NCBI RefSeq assembly: GCF_019710635.1 | Contig: NZ_JAIFZS010000063.1 | Location: forward strand, 1-64,000 | DNA from: Mycolicibacterium xanthum | GTDB lineage: Bacteria; Actinomycetota; Actinomycetes; Mycobacteriales; Mycobacteriaceae | Direction of reading: 5' to 3' | Length of the DNA: 64,000 nt | Shown: positions 8,259-16,035 of the stretch, in pieces | Position numbering within the stretch: position 1 is the stretch's first letter | Layout of the letters: every line of letters starts with the position of its first letter | Translations under genes and position numbers: made by a program | Notes under the pieces: generated by a model | The model's input: the letters and a program-made list of their open reading frames with translations, nothing else | Databases searched by the model: none | What the model was told of the DNA's origin: nothing

Positions 8259-9809
8259 TCACATCCTGAAAACGCCGTAGGAGACCGGATCCAGCGGCGC
8301 CTGCCCGACCACCGAGAGCGCCAGTCCGACAACCGTTCTGGTGTCGGCGGGATCGATGACCCCGTCGTCCCAGAGCCGGGCGGTCGAGTAGTACGGGTTG
8401 CCCTGGTCTTCGTACTGGGCCCGGATCGGAGCCTTGAACGCCTCTTCCTCCTCGGCGGTCATCTCGCCGCGGACGGTGGCCAGCACCGACGCCGCCTGTT
8501 CACCACCCATCACCGAGATCCGGGCGTTGGGCCACATCCACAGGAACCGTGGCGAATACGCCCGGCCGCACATCGAGTAGTTGCCCGCGCCGTAGGACCC
8601 GCCGATCACCACCGTCAGCTTCGGCACCCGCGCACATGCCACCGCGGTGACCATCTTGGCACCGTGCTTGGCGATGCCGCCGGCCTCGTAGTCACGACCG
8701 ACCATGAAGCCCGAGATGTTCTGCAGAAACAGCAGCGGTACCACCCGCTTGTCGCACAGCTCGATGAAATGTGCTCCCTTGACCGCGGATTCGCCGAACA
8801 GCACGCCGTTGTTGGCGACGATGCCGACCGGGTGTCCGTGGATGCGCGCGAAACCGGTGACCAGCGTGGTGCCGTAATTGGCCTTGAACTCGTCGAACTC
8901 TCCGCCGTCGACGATGCGGGTGATCACCTCGTGCACGTCGTAGGGCACCCGCGAGTCGACCGGTACCACGTCGTAGAGCTCACTCTGGTCGGCGACGGGC
9001 GCCACCGCGGGCGCCACCGTCCACGGCGGATCGGCACGCGGTGCCAGCGTCGCGACGATGCGGCGCACGATCCGCAGGGCGTCGCGATCGTCGTGGGCGA
9101 GATGGTCGGTGACTCCGGAGACCTTGGAGTGCAGATCGCCGCCGCCGAGTTCCTCGGCCGTGACGACCTCACCGGTGGCAGCCTTCACCAGCGGCGGACC
9201 GCCCAGGAAGATGGTGCCCTGGTTGCGCACGATCACGGCCTCGTCGCTCATCGCGGGCACGTACGCGCCGCCGGCGGTGCACGAGCCGAGCACCGCGGCG
9301 ATCTGCGCGATTCCCCGGGCGCTCATCGTGGCCTGGTTGTAGAAGATGCGGCCGAAGTGCTCGCGATCGGGGAACACCTCGTCCTGCCGGGGCAGGAAGG
9401 CCCCCCCGGAGTCCACCAGGTAGATGCAGGGCAGCAGGTTCTGGGCGGCGATCTCCTGGGCGCGCAGGTGCTTCTTGACGGTGATCGGGTAGTAGGTACC
9501 GCCTTTGACGGTCGCGTCGTTGGCCACGATCATGCACTCACGGCCGGACACCCGCCCGATCCCGGCGATCATCCCGGCGCCGGGGCACTCGTCGTCGTAC
9601 ATGCCGTCGGCGGCCAGCGCGGCCAGTTCGAGGAACGGGCTGCCCGGGTCCAGCAGACCGTCGACCCGGTCGCGCGGCAGCAGCTTGCCCCTGCTGACGT
9701 GGCGCTCCCGGGCCCGCTCCGGTCCTCCGAGCGCGGCGGCGCCCAGCTTGGTCCGCAACTGTTCCATCAATGCGACGTGCTCGTCACGATGTGATGTCCG
9801 CGCTGCCAT
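8259..9809 (-). CDS. accD1: Acyl-CoA carboxylase beta subunit (carboxyltransferase)
   Basis: This is the carboxyltransferase subunit partnering AccA1, 516 residues, with the two crotonase-like halves expected of the family. An N-terminal segment contains LVDSGGAFLPRQDEVFPD and the acyl-CoA-binding GSCTAGGAYVPAM. The C-terminal segment has the FLQNISGFMVG and GGSYGAGNYSMCG motifs characteristic of methylcrotonoyl-CoA carboxylase beta chains. It is the first gene of the minus-strand leucine operon and faces the TetR regulator across about 100 bp. In M. tuberculosis scoB, scoA and fadD35 lie between accD1 and the regulator; here they are absent. Confidence 0.95.
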   Translation of the reverse strand: MAARTSHRDEHVALMEQLRTKLGAAALGGPERARERHVSRGKLLPRDRVDGLLDPGSPFLELAALAADGMYDDECPGAGMIAGIGRVSGRECMIVANDATVKGGTYYPITVKKHLRAQEIAAQNLLPCIYLVDSGGAFLPRQDEVFPDREHFGRIFYNQATMSARGIAQIAAVLGSCTAGGAYVPAMSDEAVIVRNQGTIFLGGPPLVKAATGEVVTAEELGGGDLHSKVSGVTDHLAHDDRDALRIVRRIVATLAPRADPPWTVAPAVAPVADQSELYDVVPVDSRVPYDVHEVITRIVDGGEFDEFKANYGTTLVTGFARIHGHPVGIVANNGVLFGESAVKGAHFIELCDKRVVPLLFLQNISGFMVGRDYEAGGIAKHGAKMVTAVACARVPKLTVVIGGSYGAGNYSMCGRAYSPRFLWMWPNARISVMGGEQAASVLATVRGEMTAEEEEAFKAPIRAQYEDQGNPYYSTARLWDDGVIDPADTRTVVGLALSVVGQAPLDPVSYGVFRM

Positions 9810-9838
9810 CGGTGATCCGCCTCGGTCGGTTTGAGTTG

Positions 9839-9880
9839 AGTTAATCGAAACTAACTGGTGGTATGTTAGTCACTATTAAC
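9839..9880. promoter_or_regulatory. Candidate BkaR operator between accD1 and the TetR gene
   Basis: This AT-rich stretch holds nested inverted repeats. AGTTA-N8-TAACT spans 9839-9856, ACTAAC-N9-GTTAGT spans 9850-9870, and a further GTTA...TAAC pair lies at 9865-9880. Overlapping TAAC/GTTA half-sites next to a divergent TetR gene are what an autoregulated TetR operator looks like. It sits just upstream of accD1 (start 9809) and of the regulator (start 9914), so one bound protein could control both. Confidence 0.65.
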
Positions 9881-9913
9881 TCGGATTGTCCAACACCGGA
9901 TGGAGGTTTCGGT

Positions 9914-10522
9914 ATGACCACCGCCGACGCCGCCTCCCGACGGAGCAGGGCCAAGTCCGATCGCCGCAGCCAGCTGATCGCGGCCGCGGAGCGGCTGATC
10001 GCCGAGCACGGCTACCTGGCGGTGCGCCTGGAGGACATCGGCGCAGCGGCCGGGGTCAGCGGACCCGCCATCTACCGGCACTTCCCCAACAAGGAAGCCC
10101 TGCTGGCCGAACTGCTGGTGGGGATCAGCACACGACTGCTCACCGGCGCGTCGGTGGTGGCCGGCCGGGCCGGGAACGCCGAGTCGACGCTCCAGGGCCT
10201 CATCGACTTCCATCTGGACTTCGCGCTCGGCGAGTCGGACCTGATCCGCATCCAGGACCGCGACCTCGGCAACCTGCCGCCGGCCGCCAAGCGCCAGGTC
10301 CGCCGGGCCCAGCGTCAGTATGTGGAGATCTGGGTCGATGTGCTGCGCCGGCGCGATCCGGACCTGACCGAGACGGATGCGCGTCTGATGGCGCACGCGG
10401 TGTTCGGACTGCTCAACTCGACCTCACACAGCGTCAAACCGGGGAGCACGAAAGCGGCCGAGGCCAGCTCGCGATCCGTCCTGAGAGCGATGACGGTCGC
10501 CGCGCTGACCCCGGCCGGCTGA
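9914..10522 (+). CDS. bkaR: TetR-family regulator, BkaR type
   Basis: This 202-residue TetR repressor has an N-terminal helix-turn-helix domain: RRSQLIAAAERLIAEHGY, then EDIGAAAGVSGPAIYRHFPNKEALLAELL. The C-terminal ligand-binding domain is divergent. The ATG at 9914 is preferred because GGAGG precedes it by 7 nt; the longer reading frame from 9863 would start inside the operator. The M. tuberculosis equivalent Rv2506 (BkaR) represses the adjacent branched-chain keto acid operon, and the same divergent layout is kept here. The ligand is probably an acyl-CoA intermediate of that pathway, an inference. Confidence 0.88.
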   Translation: MTTADAASRRSRAKSDRRSQLIAAAERLIAEHGYLAVRLEDIGAAAGVSGPAIYRHFPNKEALLAELLVGISTRLLTGASVVAGRAGNAESTLQGLIDFHLDFALGESDLIRIQDRDLGNLPPAAKRQVRRAQRQYVEIWVDVLRRRDPDLTETDARLMAHAVFGLLNSTSHSVKPGSTKAAEASSRSVLRAMTVAALTPAG

Positions 10523-10537
10523 CTGTGCGCCGACGCG

Positions 10538-10693
10538 CTAATACCAGACTTTCCTGCCCCCGACGGGACGGCCGACGGCACCCAGCACCCACAACACCGC
10601 GCCGATCACGAGCAGGACGACGCCGATGTAGGTGAGGATCGACATTCCGAGAACGAGACCCAGGATCAGCAGGATCGCACCGAGGACGATCAT
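10538..10693 (-). CDS. Small DUF6131-like membrane protein
   Basis: This 51-residue ORF reads MIVLGAILLILGLVLGMS and continues through a second hydrophobic helix to a C-terminal GRPVGGRKVWY. Two short membrane segments separated by a Thr-Tyr turn, followed by the GR(P/A)VGGR(R/K) tail, match my memory of the DUF6131 family, common in mycobacteria and of unknown function. ATG at 10693 has GGAG 5 nt upstream; a GTG 6 nt further out (10699) is an alternative start. It lies convergent to bkaR and 36 bp downstream of another small membrane protein gene. Confidence 0.72.
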   Translation of the reverse strand: MIVLGAILLILGLVLGMSILTYIGVVLLVIGAVLWVLGAVGRPVGGRKVWY

Positions 10694-10729
10694 GGCCACT
10701 CCATTCTTTCCAGTTATCCAGCCAGCGAA

Positions 10730-10933
10730 TTACTGACTGGGTTGCGGGATCGAGCAATCCGTGACTTTCGGATTGACTCCCGCGTAGTTCAGCGGTCCGA
10801 CCACCACCGTGAGCGCGATACTTCCCGCTGTGGCGCAGTTGGTTTCACCACCAGCGAAGTAATCCCGCTGGTAAGCGGCGAAGACGCCGATCAACAACCA
10901 GACGAGTACAACGACGCCGAGTATGCCTCGCAT
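10730..10933 (-). CDS. Small membrane protein, unknown function
   Basis: This 67-residue protein begins MRGILGVVVLVWLLIGVF, a single uncleaved signal-anchor-like helix. About 45 outward-facing residues follow, with two cysteines (NCATAG and TDCSIPQ) that could form a disulfide. The ATG at 10933 has a very strong GGAGGAGG sequence upstream; longer in-frame starts lack one. It probably forms a transcription unit with the DUF6131-like gene downstream. I do not recognise the family. Confidence 0.7.
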   Translation of the reverse strand: MRGILGVVVLVWLLIGVFAAYQRDYFAGGETNCATAGSIALTVVVGPLNYAGVNPKVTDCSIPQPSQ

Positions 10934-11020
10934 GTCCTGCCTCCTCCGTCCGCGCACCCGCTCGGCGCGCAGCAGAGTTCTACCCGGCGGACAATTCCGA
11001 TAAACCTGTGCCGGCACAGG

Positions 11021-12916
11021 TCAATCTGCGAAAGCCTCGGTGAGCCAGGCGGTCATGGCCTTGAGCAGCACCGCACGGTTCTCGCGTTTGTCGATCTCGT
11101 GGCCGTCGTCGTCGAACTGCACCAGCTCGGTGCGTCGACCCAGGGCGCGCAGCGCCTCGTACATCTGCTGGGACTCGGTGGGTGGCACGTTGGTGTCGTT
11201 GAGGCCGTGCACGAGCAGTAGCGGCGCCGTCACGGCGCCCACCTTCGGCAGCGGGGAGAGGTCTTCGAGCAGCTGCTGGTCACTGATCGGATGGCCGTAC
11301 TTGGGGTAGGCCGCGGCGGCGATCCACGGCTCGGTGGTGCGGTACCAGCTGTTGAGATCGCTCATACCGCAGATGCTGATGCCCGCGGCGAACTCGTCGG
11401 GGTGGACGGCCAGCGCCGCCTGGGTCAGGTAGCCGCCGTAGGACCAGCCGCAGCAGGCCACCCGCCCGGCTGGGGCGTGGCCGCCTTCGACCAGGAAGCT
11501 CGCCGCATCGGCGACGTCGTCGATGGCCGCGAAGCGCTTCTCCCGGTCGTCTGCGTGCATGAACGTGCGCCCGAAGCCACCCGAACCGCGCACGTTGGGC
11601 AGGAAAACGCAGATGCCCTCGTCGAGCAGCCCGGGGAAGAACTCGTTGTAGCCCGGCCTGCCCTGACCTTCGGGGCCACCGTGCAGGAACAGCATCGCCC
11701 CGATGGTCGGCACCCCCGCAGGTGGCCTGAACAGCCACCCGGAGAACGTCAGCCCGTCGCGCGCGGTGACCGTCTCCAAGGTGGGGTCGGCGGCCAGCGG
11801 ACCGGTACTGGGTTTGCGGTCGATCGGCTCCCATTCACGGGTACGCGGGTCGACCAGCTCCACCGTGGGTGGGTTGGACGGACCCTCCACCGTCAGGGCC
11901 ACCATCGACCCGCCCGCGCTGATGCTCAGCTCGCTGGCCACCAGGCCCGGCAGCGGGATCGGCTCGTAAAGCGTGTTGTCGCCGTACTCGAGGACCTGTA
12001 ATTCACTGGCGCCGTGGATGTTCCACAGCATCGCCACCGTGGACAGGTCGTCGCTGACGGTGAACTCGTCGAGCTCGCAACCGGGCCGCTCGGCGAGTAC
12101 CTGGTAGGCCACGCCGTCGGCGGTAACGGTCACCTCGAGGAGCCGGGCGTGCTCGGCGCCGTTTTCGCTGCGGATCAGGGCACGCACGTAGCCTTCGGTG
12201 CTGTTGAGCCCGTACTCCTTGGCCGGTTGATAGAGCTCGAGCACCTCTCCTTCGGGACCCGACCGCAGCCGCCGCGGGCTGCGGTCATCGAGGATGATGC
12301 CGGTGTCCGTCGTCGATCCCGGGTCGTAGGGCAGCAGTGCGGTCTCGGTGAGCCCGCGCAGCATGATCAGGTCGCGGTAGCCGCGGGGGCCAACGCGCAC
12401 CAGAGACGCACCCGCCCAGGCGTCCACCAGCCGGCCGCCGGAGCGCCGGTCCAACACGATGCTCGTCTGCCCCGACGGGTCGATCAGGCACGAAGAGCCC
12501 ACACCGTCCTCACCGGTGAGGATCGCCGCGACCTGCGCGCCGTCCCAGCCGATCAACTCGGCGGTGCCCTCCACACCCGACGGCCAGTAGTCGATCCGTC
12601 GCGCATCGCGGTCGTCCGGATCGGTTGTCACCACCCAGATCTGGCTGCGGGTTCCACCTTCGGGTGCGACCTGGCAGGCCAGCCAGTACCCGTCGGCCGA
12701 ATGTATGACGCGGGTCACCGGGCCCTCCACGGGCAGTTCGACGTCGCGCCACGAACTCGCCCGCCAGCCCCTGAGGAACCGCTGCACCGCGCGCGGGTAA
12801 CCGCCATCGTCGACCAGGTGGGCGAACGCCGTCGCATCCGGCGACATCGACGCGCCGTAGATCCGGCGTACCTGTTCTCCCACGATGCTCGATTGTGCCC
12901 GGTCTGGGCGGACCAT
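11021..12916 (-). CDS. S9-family (prolyl oligopeptidase-like) serine peptidase
   Basis: The protein has about 631 residues. The N-terminal two thirds are beta-propeller-like repeats with strands such as VTRVIHSADGYWLACQV and ELSISAGGSMVAL. The alpha/beta-hydrolase domain starts at about residue 390. Catalytic residues visible are Ser492 in GWSYGGYLT, Asp in VHGLNDTNVPP and His in DDDGHEI; the oxyanion loop is FLHGGPEGQ. No signal peptide is seen, so it should act in the cytoplasm on short peptides or related esters. I chose the ATG at 12916; another at about 12840 (MSPDATAF) is possible. It is absent from this position in M. tuberculosis, an insertion between the Rv2506 and Rv2507 equivalents. 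Confidence 0.85.
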   Translation of the reverse strand: MVRPDRAQSSIVGEQVRRIYGASMSPDATAFAHLVDDGGYPRAVQRFLRGWRASSWRDVELPVEGPVTRVIHSADGYWLACQVAPEGGTRSQIWVVTTDPDDRDARRIDYWPSGVEGTAELIGWDGAQVAAILTGEDGVGSSCLIDPSGQTSIVLDRRSGGRLVDAWAGASLVRVGPRGYRDLIMLRGLTETALLPYDPGSTTDTGIILDDRSPRRLRSGPEGEVLELYQPAKEYGLNSTEGYVRALIRSENGAEHARLLEVTVTADGVAYQVLAERPGCELDEFTVSDDLSTVAMLWNIHGASELQVLEYGDNTLYEPIPLPGLVASELSISAGGSMVALTVEGPSNPPTVELVDPRTREWEPIDRKPSTGPLAADPTLETVTARDGLTFSGWLFRPPAGVPTIGAMLFLHGGPEGQGRPGYNEFFPGLLDEGICVFLPNVRGSGGFGRTFMHADDREKRFAAIDDVADAASFLVEGGHAPAGRVACCGWSYGGYLTQAALAVHPDEFAAGISICGMSDLNSWYRTTEPWIAAAAYPKYGHPISDQQLLEDLSPLPKVGAVTAPLLLVHGLNDTNVPPTESQQMYEALRALGRRTELVQFDDDGHEIDKRENRAVLLKAMTAWLTEAFAD

Positions 12917-12981
12917 GAGATGTGGCCGGTGCACGGACACACCGAGCGGCGGCACAGGTACCCTGCAGCCATGAGGTGGGC

Positions 12982-13782
12982 ATGACGGATTCACCACAAC
13001 GCGGGCAATGGGGCAATCGCGAGGAGCCGACGCAGGCGTTCGGCAACGGTTACCCCGGATACCCGGATCCGGCATATGCCAGCCAGACGCCGTACGGACA
13101 GGCCTACCAGCCGCCCACCGCACCCCCACCGACCGAACGTCTGTCCGGATATCAACCGCCCTACGGCTATGAGCCCTACACCGGCGGACACCATCCGCCG
13201 CAGTACCCGCCCGAGCCGCCACCGCCGGAGGGCCCGAAAACCCCCCGCTGGCTGTGGGTGATCGCCGCAATCGCGGTGGTGACCGTCATCGGCCTGGTCA
13301 TCGCCCTGGTCATCGTCAACAGCTCGCGCCAGCAGACGGTGATGGCTCCGCTGCCCTCGCAGCCAGAGCCGAGCTTCAGCACGTCGCCGTCGGCACCCAC
13401 CACGACATCGCCCAGGTCGCCGACCACCACCCCCAGCACGTCCACCCAGCCGGTCCCGCCGCTGCCGACGATCACGACCTCGCCCACCCCCAGCACCGGG
13501 ACCACCACCCCGGGCGGGACCGACACCGTCGTCTACAACGTCACCGGCAGCGGACGCGCCATCAACATCACCTACGTCGACACCGGCGGGCTGCTGCAGA
13601 CCGAGTTCAACGTGATGCTGCCGTGGAGCAAGGAAGTGACCCTGCCCCGGCCCGGCGAGGACTCGGCCAGCATCAGCATCATCAACGTCGGTCGCGAGGT
13701 GACGTGCTCGATCGCCGTCAACGGCATCCAGGTCGAACAGCGCGAAGGCGCCGGCCTGACCATCTGTACGGCGACCCGCTAG
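12982..13782 (+). CDS. Proline-rich membrane protein with MmpS-like C-terminal domain (Rv2507-like)
   Basis: This 266-residue protein has a cytoplasmic Pro/Tyr/Gly-rich N-terminus (about 1-85) and one membrane helix (WLWVIAAIAVVTVIGLVIAL, about 92-111). A Thr/Ser/Pro-rich extracytoplasmic linker follows. The compact C-terminal domain starts at about residue 178 (TVVYNVTGSGRAINITYVD) and resembles the periplasmic domain of MmpS proteins, with the LPWSKEVTLP strand. The ATG at 12982 has GAGGTGG directly upstream. Its stop codon and that of the convergent transporter gene share the same CTAG. It matches Rv2507, which has no proven function. Confidence 0.82.
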   Translation: MTDSPQRGQWGNREEPTQAFGNGYPGYPDPAYASQTPYGQAYQPPTAPPPTERLSGYQPPYGYEPYTGGHHPPQYPPEPPPPEGPKTPRWLWVIAAIAVVTVIGLVIALVIVNSSRQQTVMAPLPSQPEPSFSTSPSAPTTTSPRSPTTTPSTSTQPVPPLPTITTSPTPSTGTTTPGGTDTVVYNVTGSGRAINITYVDTGGLLQTEFNVMLPWSKEVTLPRPGEDSASISIINVGREVTCSIAVNGIQVEQREGAGLTICTATR

Positions 13783-15098
13783 GCACGCCGGTGCGGTGCG
13801 CGCACCATGATCATCGCCACCAGCCCGGCCGCCAGCACCAGGATCAGCCCGCCCATGCCGGCCCGGTCGGTGTGGAAGATGTCGATGAACAGCGAGAACA
13901 GCCACGGCGCCAGGAACGTGGCCGCCCGACCGGCCGTGGTGTACAGCCCGAACGCCACCCCCTCCTTGCCGTGGGCGGCCATCCTCAGCATCAGCGTGCG
14001 CGCCGAGGACAGCGTGGGACCGATGAACAGGCACAGCAGCAGTCCGCAGACCCAGAACGCGGTCTGACCCGACAGCGCCATCAGGGTCAGCGCCACCGCG
14101 ATCATCGCGGTCAGTGATGTGACGATGACCGGCTTGGAGCCGACCCGGTCGTCGAGGTGTCCGCCGAGCACCGCGCCGACCGCGGCGACCACGCTGGCGG
14201 CCACCCCGAACAGCAGGACGGTGGCCTCCGATACGCCGTAGACCTTGACGCCGAGCACCGCGCCGAAGGTGAACACCCCGGCCAGCCCGTCCCGGAAGAC
14301 CGCACTGGCCACCAGGTAGTACACGACGTTGCGGTCGCGATGCCATTCGGCGCGGAGTTCCGACCACAGCCGCCGGTAGGCCCCGAGCACCCCGATCCCC
14401 GGCGCGGGCACCCCCGGCCCGGAGGTGCGCACAGCCACCAGCAGCGGCAGCGCGAACACCGCGAACCACGCCGCAACCAACAGCATCGCCGCACGCACAT
14501 TCCACCCGTCGGCGGTCGGCAGATGCAGGAATCCGCGGGTGTCGCCGCTACCGGAGATGAAGCCCAGGTACACCACCAGCAGGGCCAGCACGCTACCGAA
14601 ATAGCCCAGCGCCAAACCGAATCCGGAGACCCGTCCGGAGTTCTGCGGGGTGGACAGCTCGCGCAGCATCGCGTTGTAGGGCACGGTGGCCAGCTCGTTG
14701 CACGCCGCGGTGCAGGCCAGCAGCAGCAGGCCGAGCCACAGGTAGCCGGGCTCGTCGCGGACCACGCTCATCGCGCCCGTGAACACCACCACCAGCCCGG
14801 TCAGCACGGTCAGCGCACGACGGCGCCGCGGCGGCGCCTCGACCCATACCCCGGTGACCGGCGCCAGCAGCGCGACGATCAGCCCGGCGACCGCCAGCGC
14901 GCGACCCAGCCAGCTGGCCGGACTGGTCTGGCCGGGAACCTCGTCGCCGACGTTGGTGGTCAGGTACACCGAGAACACGAACGTCACGACGATGGCGTTG
15001 ATCGCCGTCGCCCCGAAGTCCCATATGGCCCACGCCAGCACCCGCGGCCGGGCCGCCACCGCGGCCGACGGCACGTCCGGAGGCGACGGCTGGCTCAT
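13779..15098 (-). CDS. MFS transporter, Atg22/UMF1-like
   Basis: This 439-residue integral membrane protein has about 12 hydrophobic helices, beginning with the WAIWDFGATAINAIVVTFVF signature typical of the vacuole-effluxer Atg22/UMF1 branch of the MFS. The cytoplasmic loop between helices 2 and 3 is VWVEAPPRRRRAL, and the mid-protein loop includes LRAEWHRDRNVVYYLV. It matches Rv2508c in position and length; substrate unknown. The start at 15098 lies only 25 bp from the divergent cmrA start, so the promoters overlap. Confidence 0.85.
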   Translation of the reverse strand: MSQPSPPDVPSAAVAARPRVLAWAIWDFGATAINAIVVTFVFSVYLTTNVGDEVPGQTSPASWLGRALAVAGLIVALLAPVTGVWVEAPPRRRRALTVLTGLVVVFTGAMSVVRDEPGYLWLGLLLLACTAACNELATVPYNAMLRELSTPQNSGRVSGFGLALGYFGSVLALLVVYLGFISGSGDTRGFLHLPTADGWNVRAAMLLVAAWFAVFALPLLVAVRTSGPGVPAPGIGVLGAYRRLWSELRAEWHRDRNVVYYLVASAVFRDGLAGVFTFGAVLGVKVYGVSEATVLLFGVAASVVAAVGAVLGGHLDDRVGSKPVIVTSLTAMIAVALTLMALSGQTAFWVCGLLLCLFIGPTLSSARTLMLRMAAHGKEGVAFGLYTTAGRAATFLAPWLFSLFIDIFHTDRAGMGGLILVLAAGLVAMIMVRAPHRRA

Positions 15099-15110
15099 GT
15101 ACGCAAACGA

Positions 15111-15123
15111 TATAGTCCGGCGC
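15111..15123 (+). promoter_or_regulatory. -10 element for a leaderless cmrA transcript
   Basis: TATAGT at 15111-15116 is a good mycobacterial -10 box. The cmrA ATG begins 8 bases after its last T, where transcription would be expected to start. No Shine-Dalgarno is present, so a leaderless mRNA is likely. The same 25-bp gap must hold the promoter of the divergent transporter gene. Confidence 0.6.
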
Positions 15124-15930
15124 ATGCCCGTTCCCGCTCCCAGCGCAGACGCCCGCGCGGTGGTCACCGGCGCGTCGCAGAACATCGGCGAGGCGCTGGC
15201 CGTCGAGCTCGCCGCCCGGGGTCACCACCTGATCATCACCGCGCGGCGCGCGGAGGTACTCGAGGCGCTGGCCGAGCGGCTGCGCGAGCAGTATCACGTG
15301 ACGGTCGAGGTGCGCGCCGTCGACCTGGCCGACCCGCAGGCGCGCACCGCGCTGTGCGACGAGCTGGCCGACCGCGAAATCTCGATCCTGTGCGCGAACG
15401 CCGGCACGGCCACGTTCGGGCCGGTCGCGTCGCTGGATCCGGCCGACGAACGCAACCAGGTGCAACTCAACGTCCTCGGGGTGCACGACCTGGTGCTGGC
15501 CGTGCTGCCCGGCATGATCGAGCGCGGCGCGGGGGGCATCCTGATCTCCGGGTCGGTGGCGGGCAACTCGCCGATCCCCAACAACGCCACCTACGCGGCG
15601 ACGAAGGCGTTCGCCAACACCTTCGCCGAGTCGCTGCGCGGCGAGGTGAGCGCGGCGGGCGTGCACGTCACCGTGCTGGCCCCCGGACCGGTGCGCACCG
15701 AGCTGCCCGACCCCGCCGAGCAGTCGCTGGTCGAGCGGCTGATCCCGGACTTCCTGTGGATCGACACCGAATACACCGCGAAGGTGTCGCTGGACGGACT
15801 GGACCGCAACAAGATGCGGGTGGTCCCGGGTGTGACGTCCAAGGCGATGTCGGCGGCCACCGGATACGCGCCGCGCGCCATCGTCGCCCCGATCGTCGGC
15901 GCGGTCTACAAGAAGCTCGGCGGCGACTAG
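15124..15930 (+). CDS. cmrA: Mycolate reductase CmrA (short-chain dehydrogenase)
   Basis: This 268-residue SDR is equivalent to Rv2509, whose corynebacterial and M. smegmatis orthologues reduce the 3-oxo mycolate made by Pks13 to the mature 3-hydroxy acid. The NADPH-binding motif TGASQNIGEALA is at residues 14-25 and the NAG motif (CANAGTATFG) follows. The catalytic Ser is in SGSVAGN, and Tyr157/Lys161 are in TYAATKAF. Length matches the M. tuberculosis protein exactly. It is transcribed away from the transporter gene and converges on the HerA-like gene. Confidence 0.9.
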   Translation: MPVPAPSADARAVVTGASQNIGEALAVELAARGHHLIITARRAEVLEALAERLREQYHVTVEVRAVDLADPQARTALCDELADREISILCANAGTATFGPVASLDPADERNQVQLNVLGVHDLVLAVLPGMIERGAGGILISGSVAGNSPIPNNATYAATKAFANTFAESLRGEVSAAGVHVTVLAPGPVRTELPDPAEQSLVERLIPDFLWIDTEYTAKVSLDGLDRNKMRVVPGVTSKAMSAATGYAPRAIVAPIVGAVYKKLGGD

Positions 15931-15942
15931 CGACGCCTTCGC

Positions 15943-16005
15943 CGCCGAAATGGCATTCCGGCAGCGAACGTGCGAGTAGCGGCCTGCCGGAATGCCAGTT
16001 CGGCG
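15943..16005. terminator. Long hairpin between convergent cmrA and HerA-like genes
   Basis: Two 22-bp arms, 15943-15964 (starting CGCCGAAATGGCATTCC) and 15984-16005 (CTGCCGGAATGCCAG and onward), are reverse complements with one mismatch, around a 19-nt loop. The position between two convergent stop codons suits a bidirectional terminator, although there is no U-tract. The near-perfect symmetry could also mean a dispersed palindromic element. Confidence 0.7.
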
Positions 16006-16035
16006 GGGCGGCCCCGGCGGGGCGGCGACCGGCGA

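Noticed and set aside
12085..13046. Other frames crossing the S9 peptidase start and the Rv2507-like gene
   Set aside because: They lack ribosome-binding sites and family motifs; the peptidase and the MmpS-like protein account for the region.
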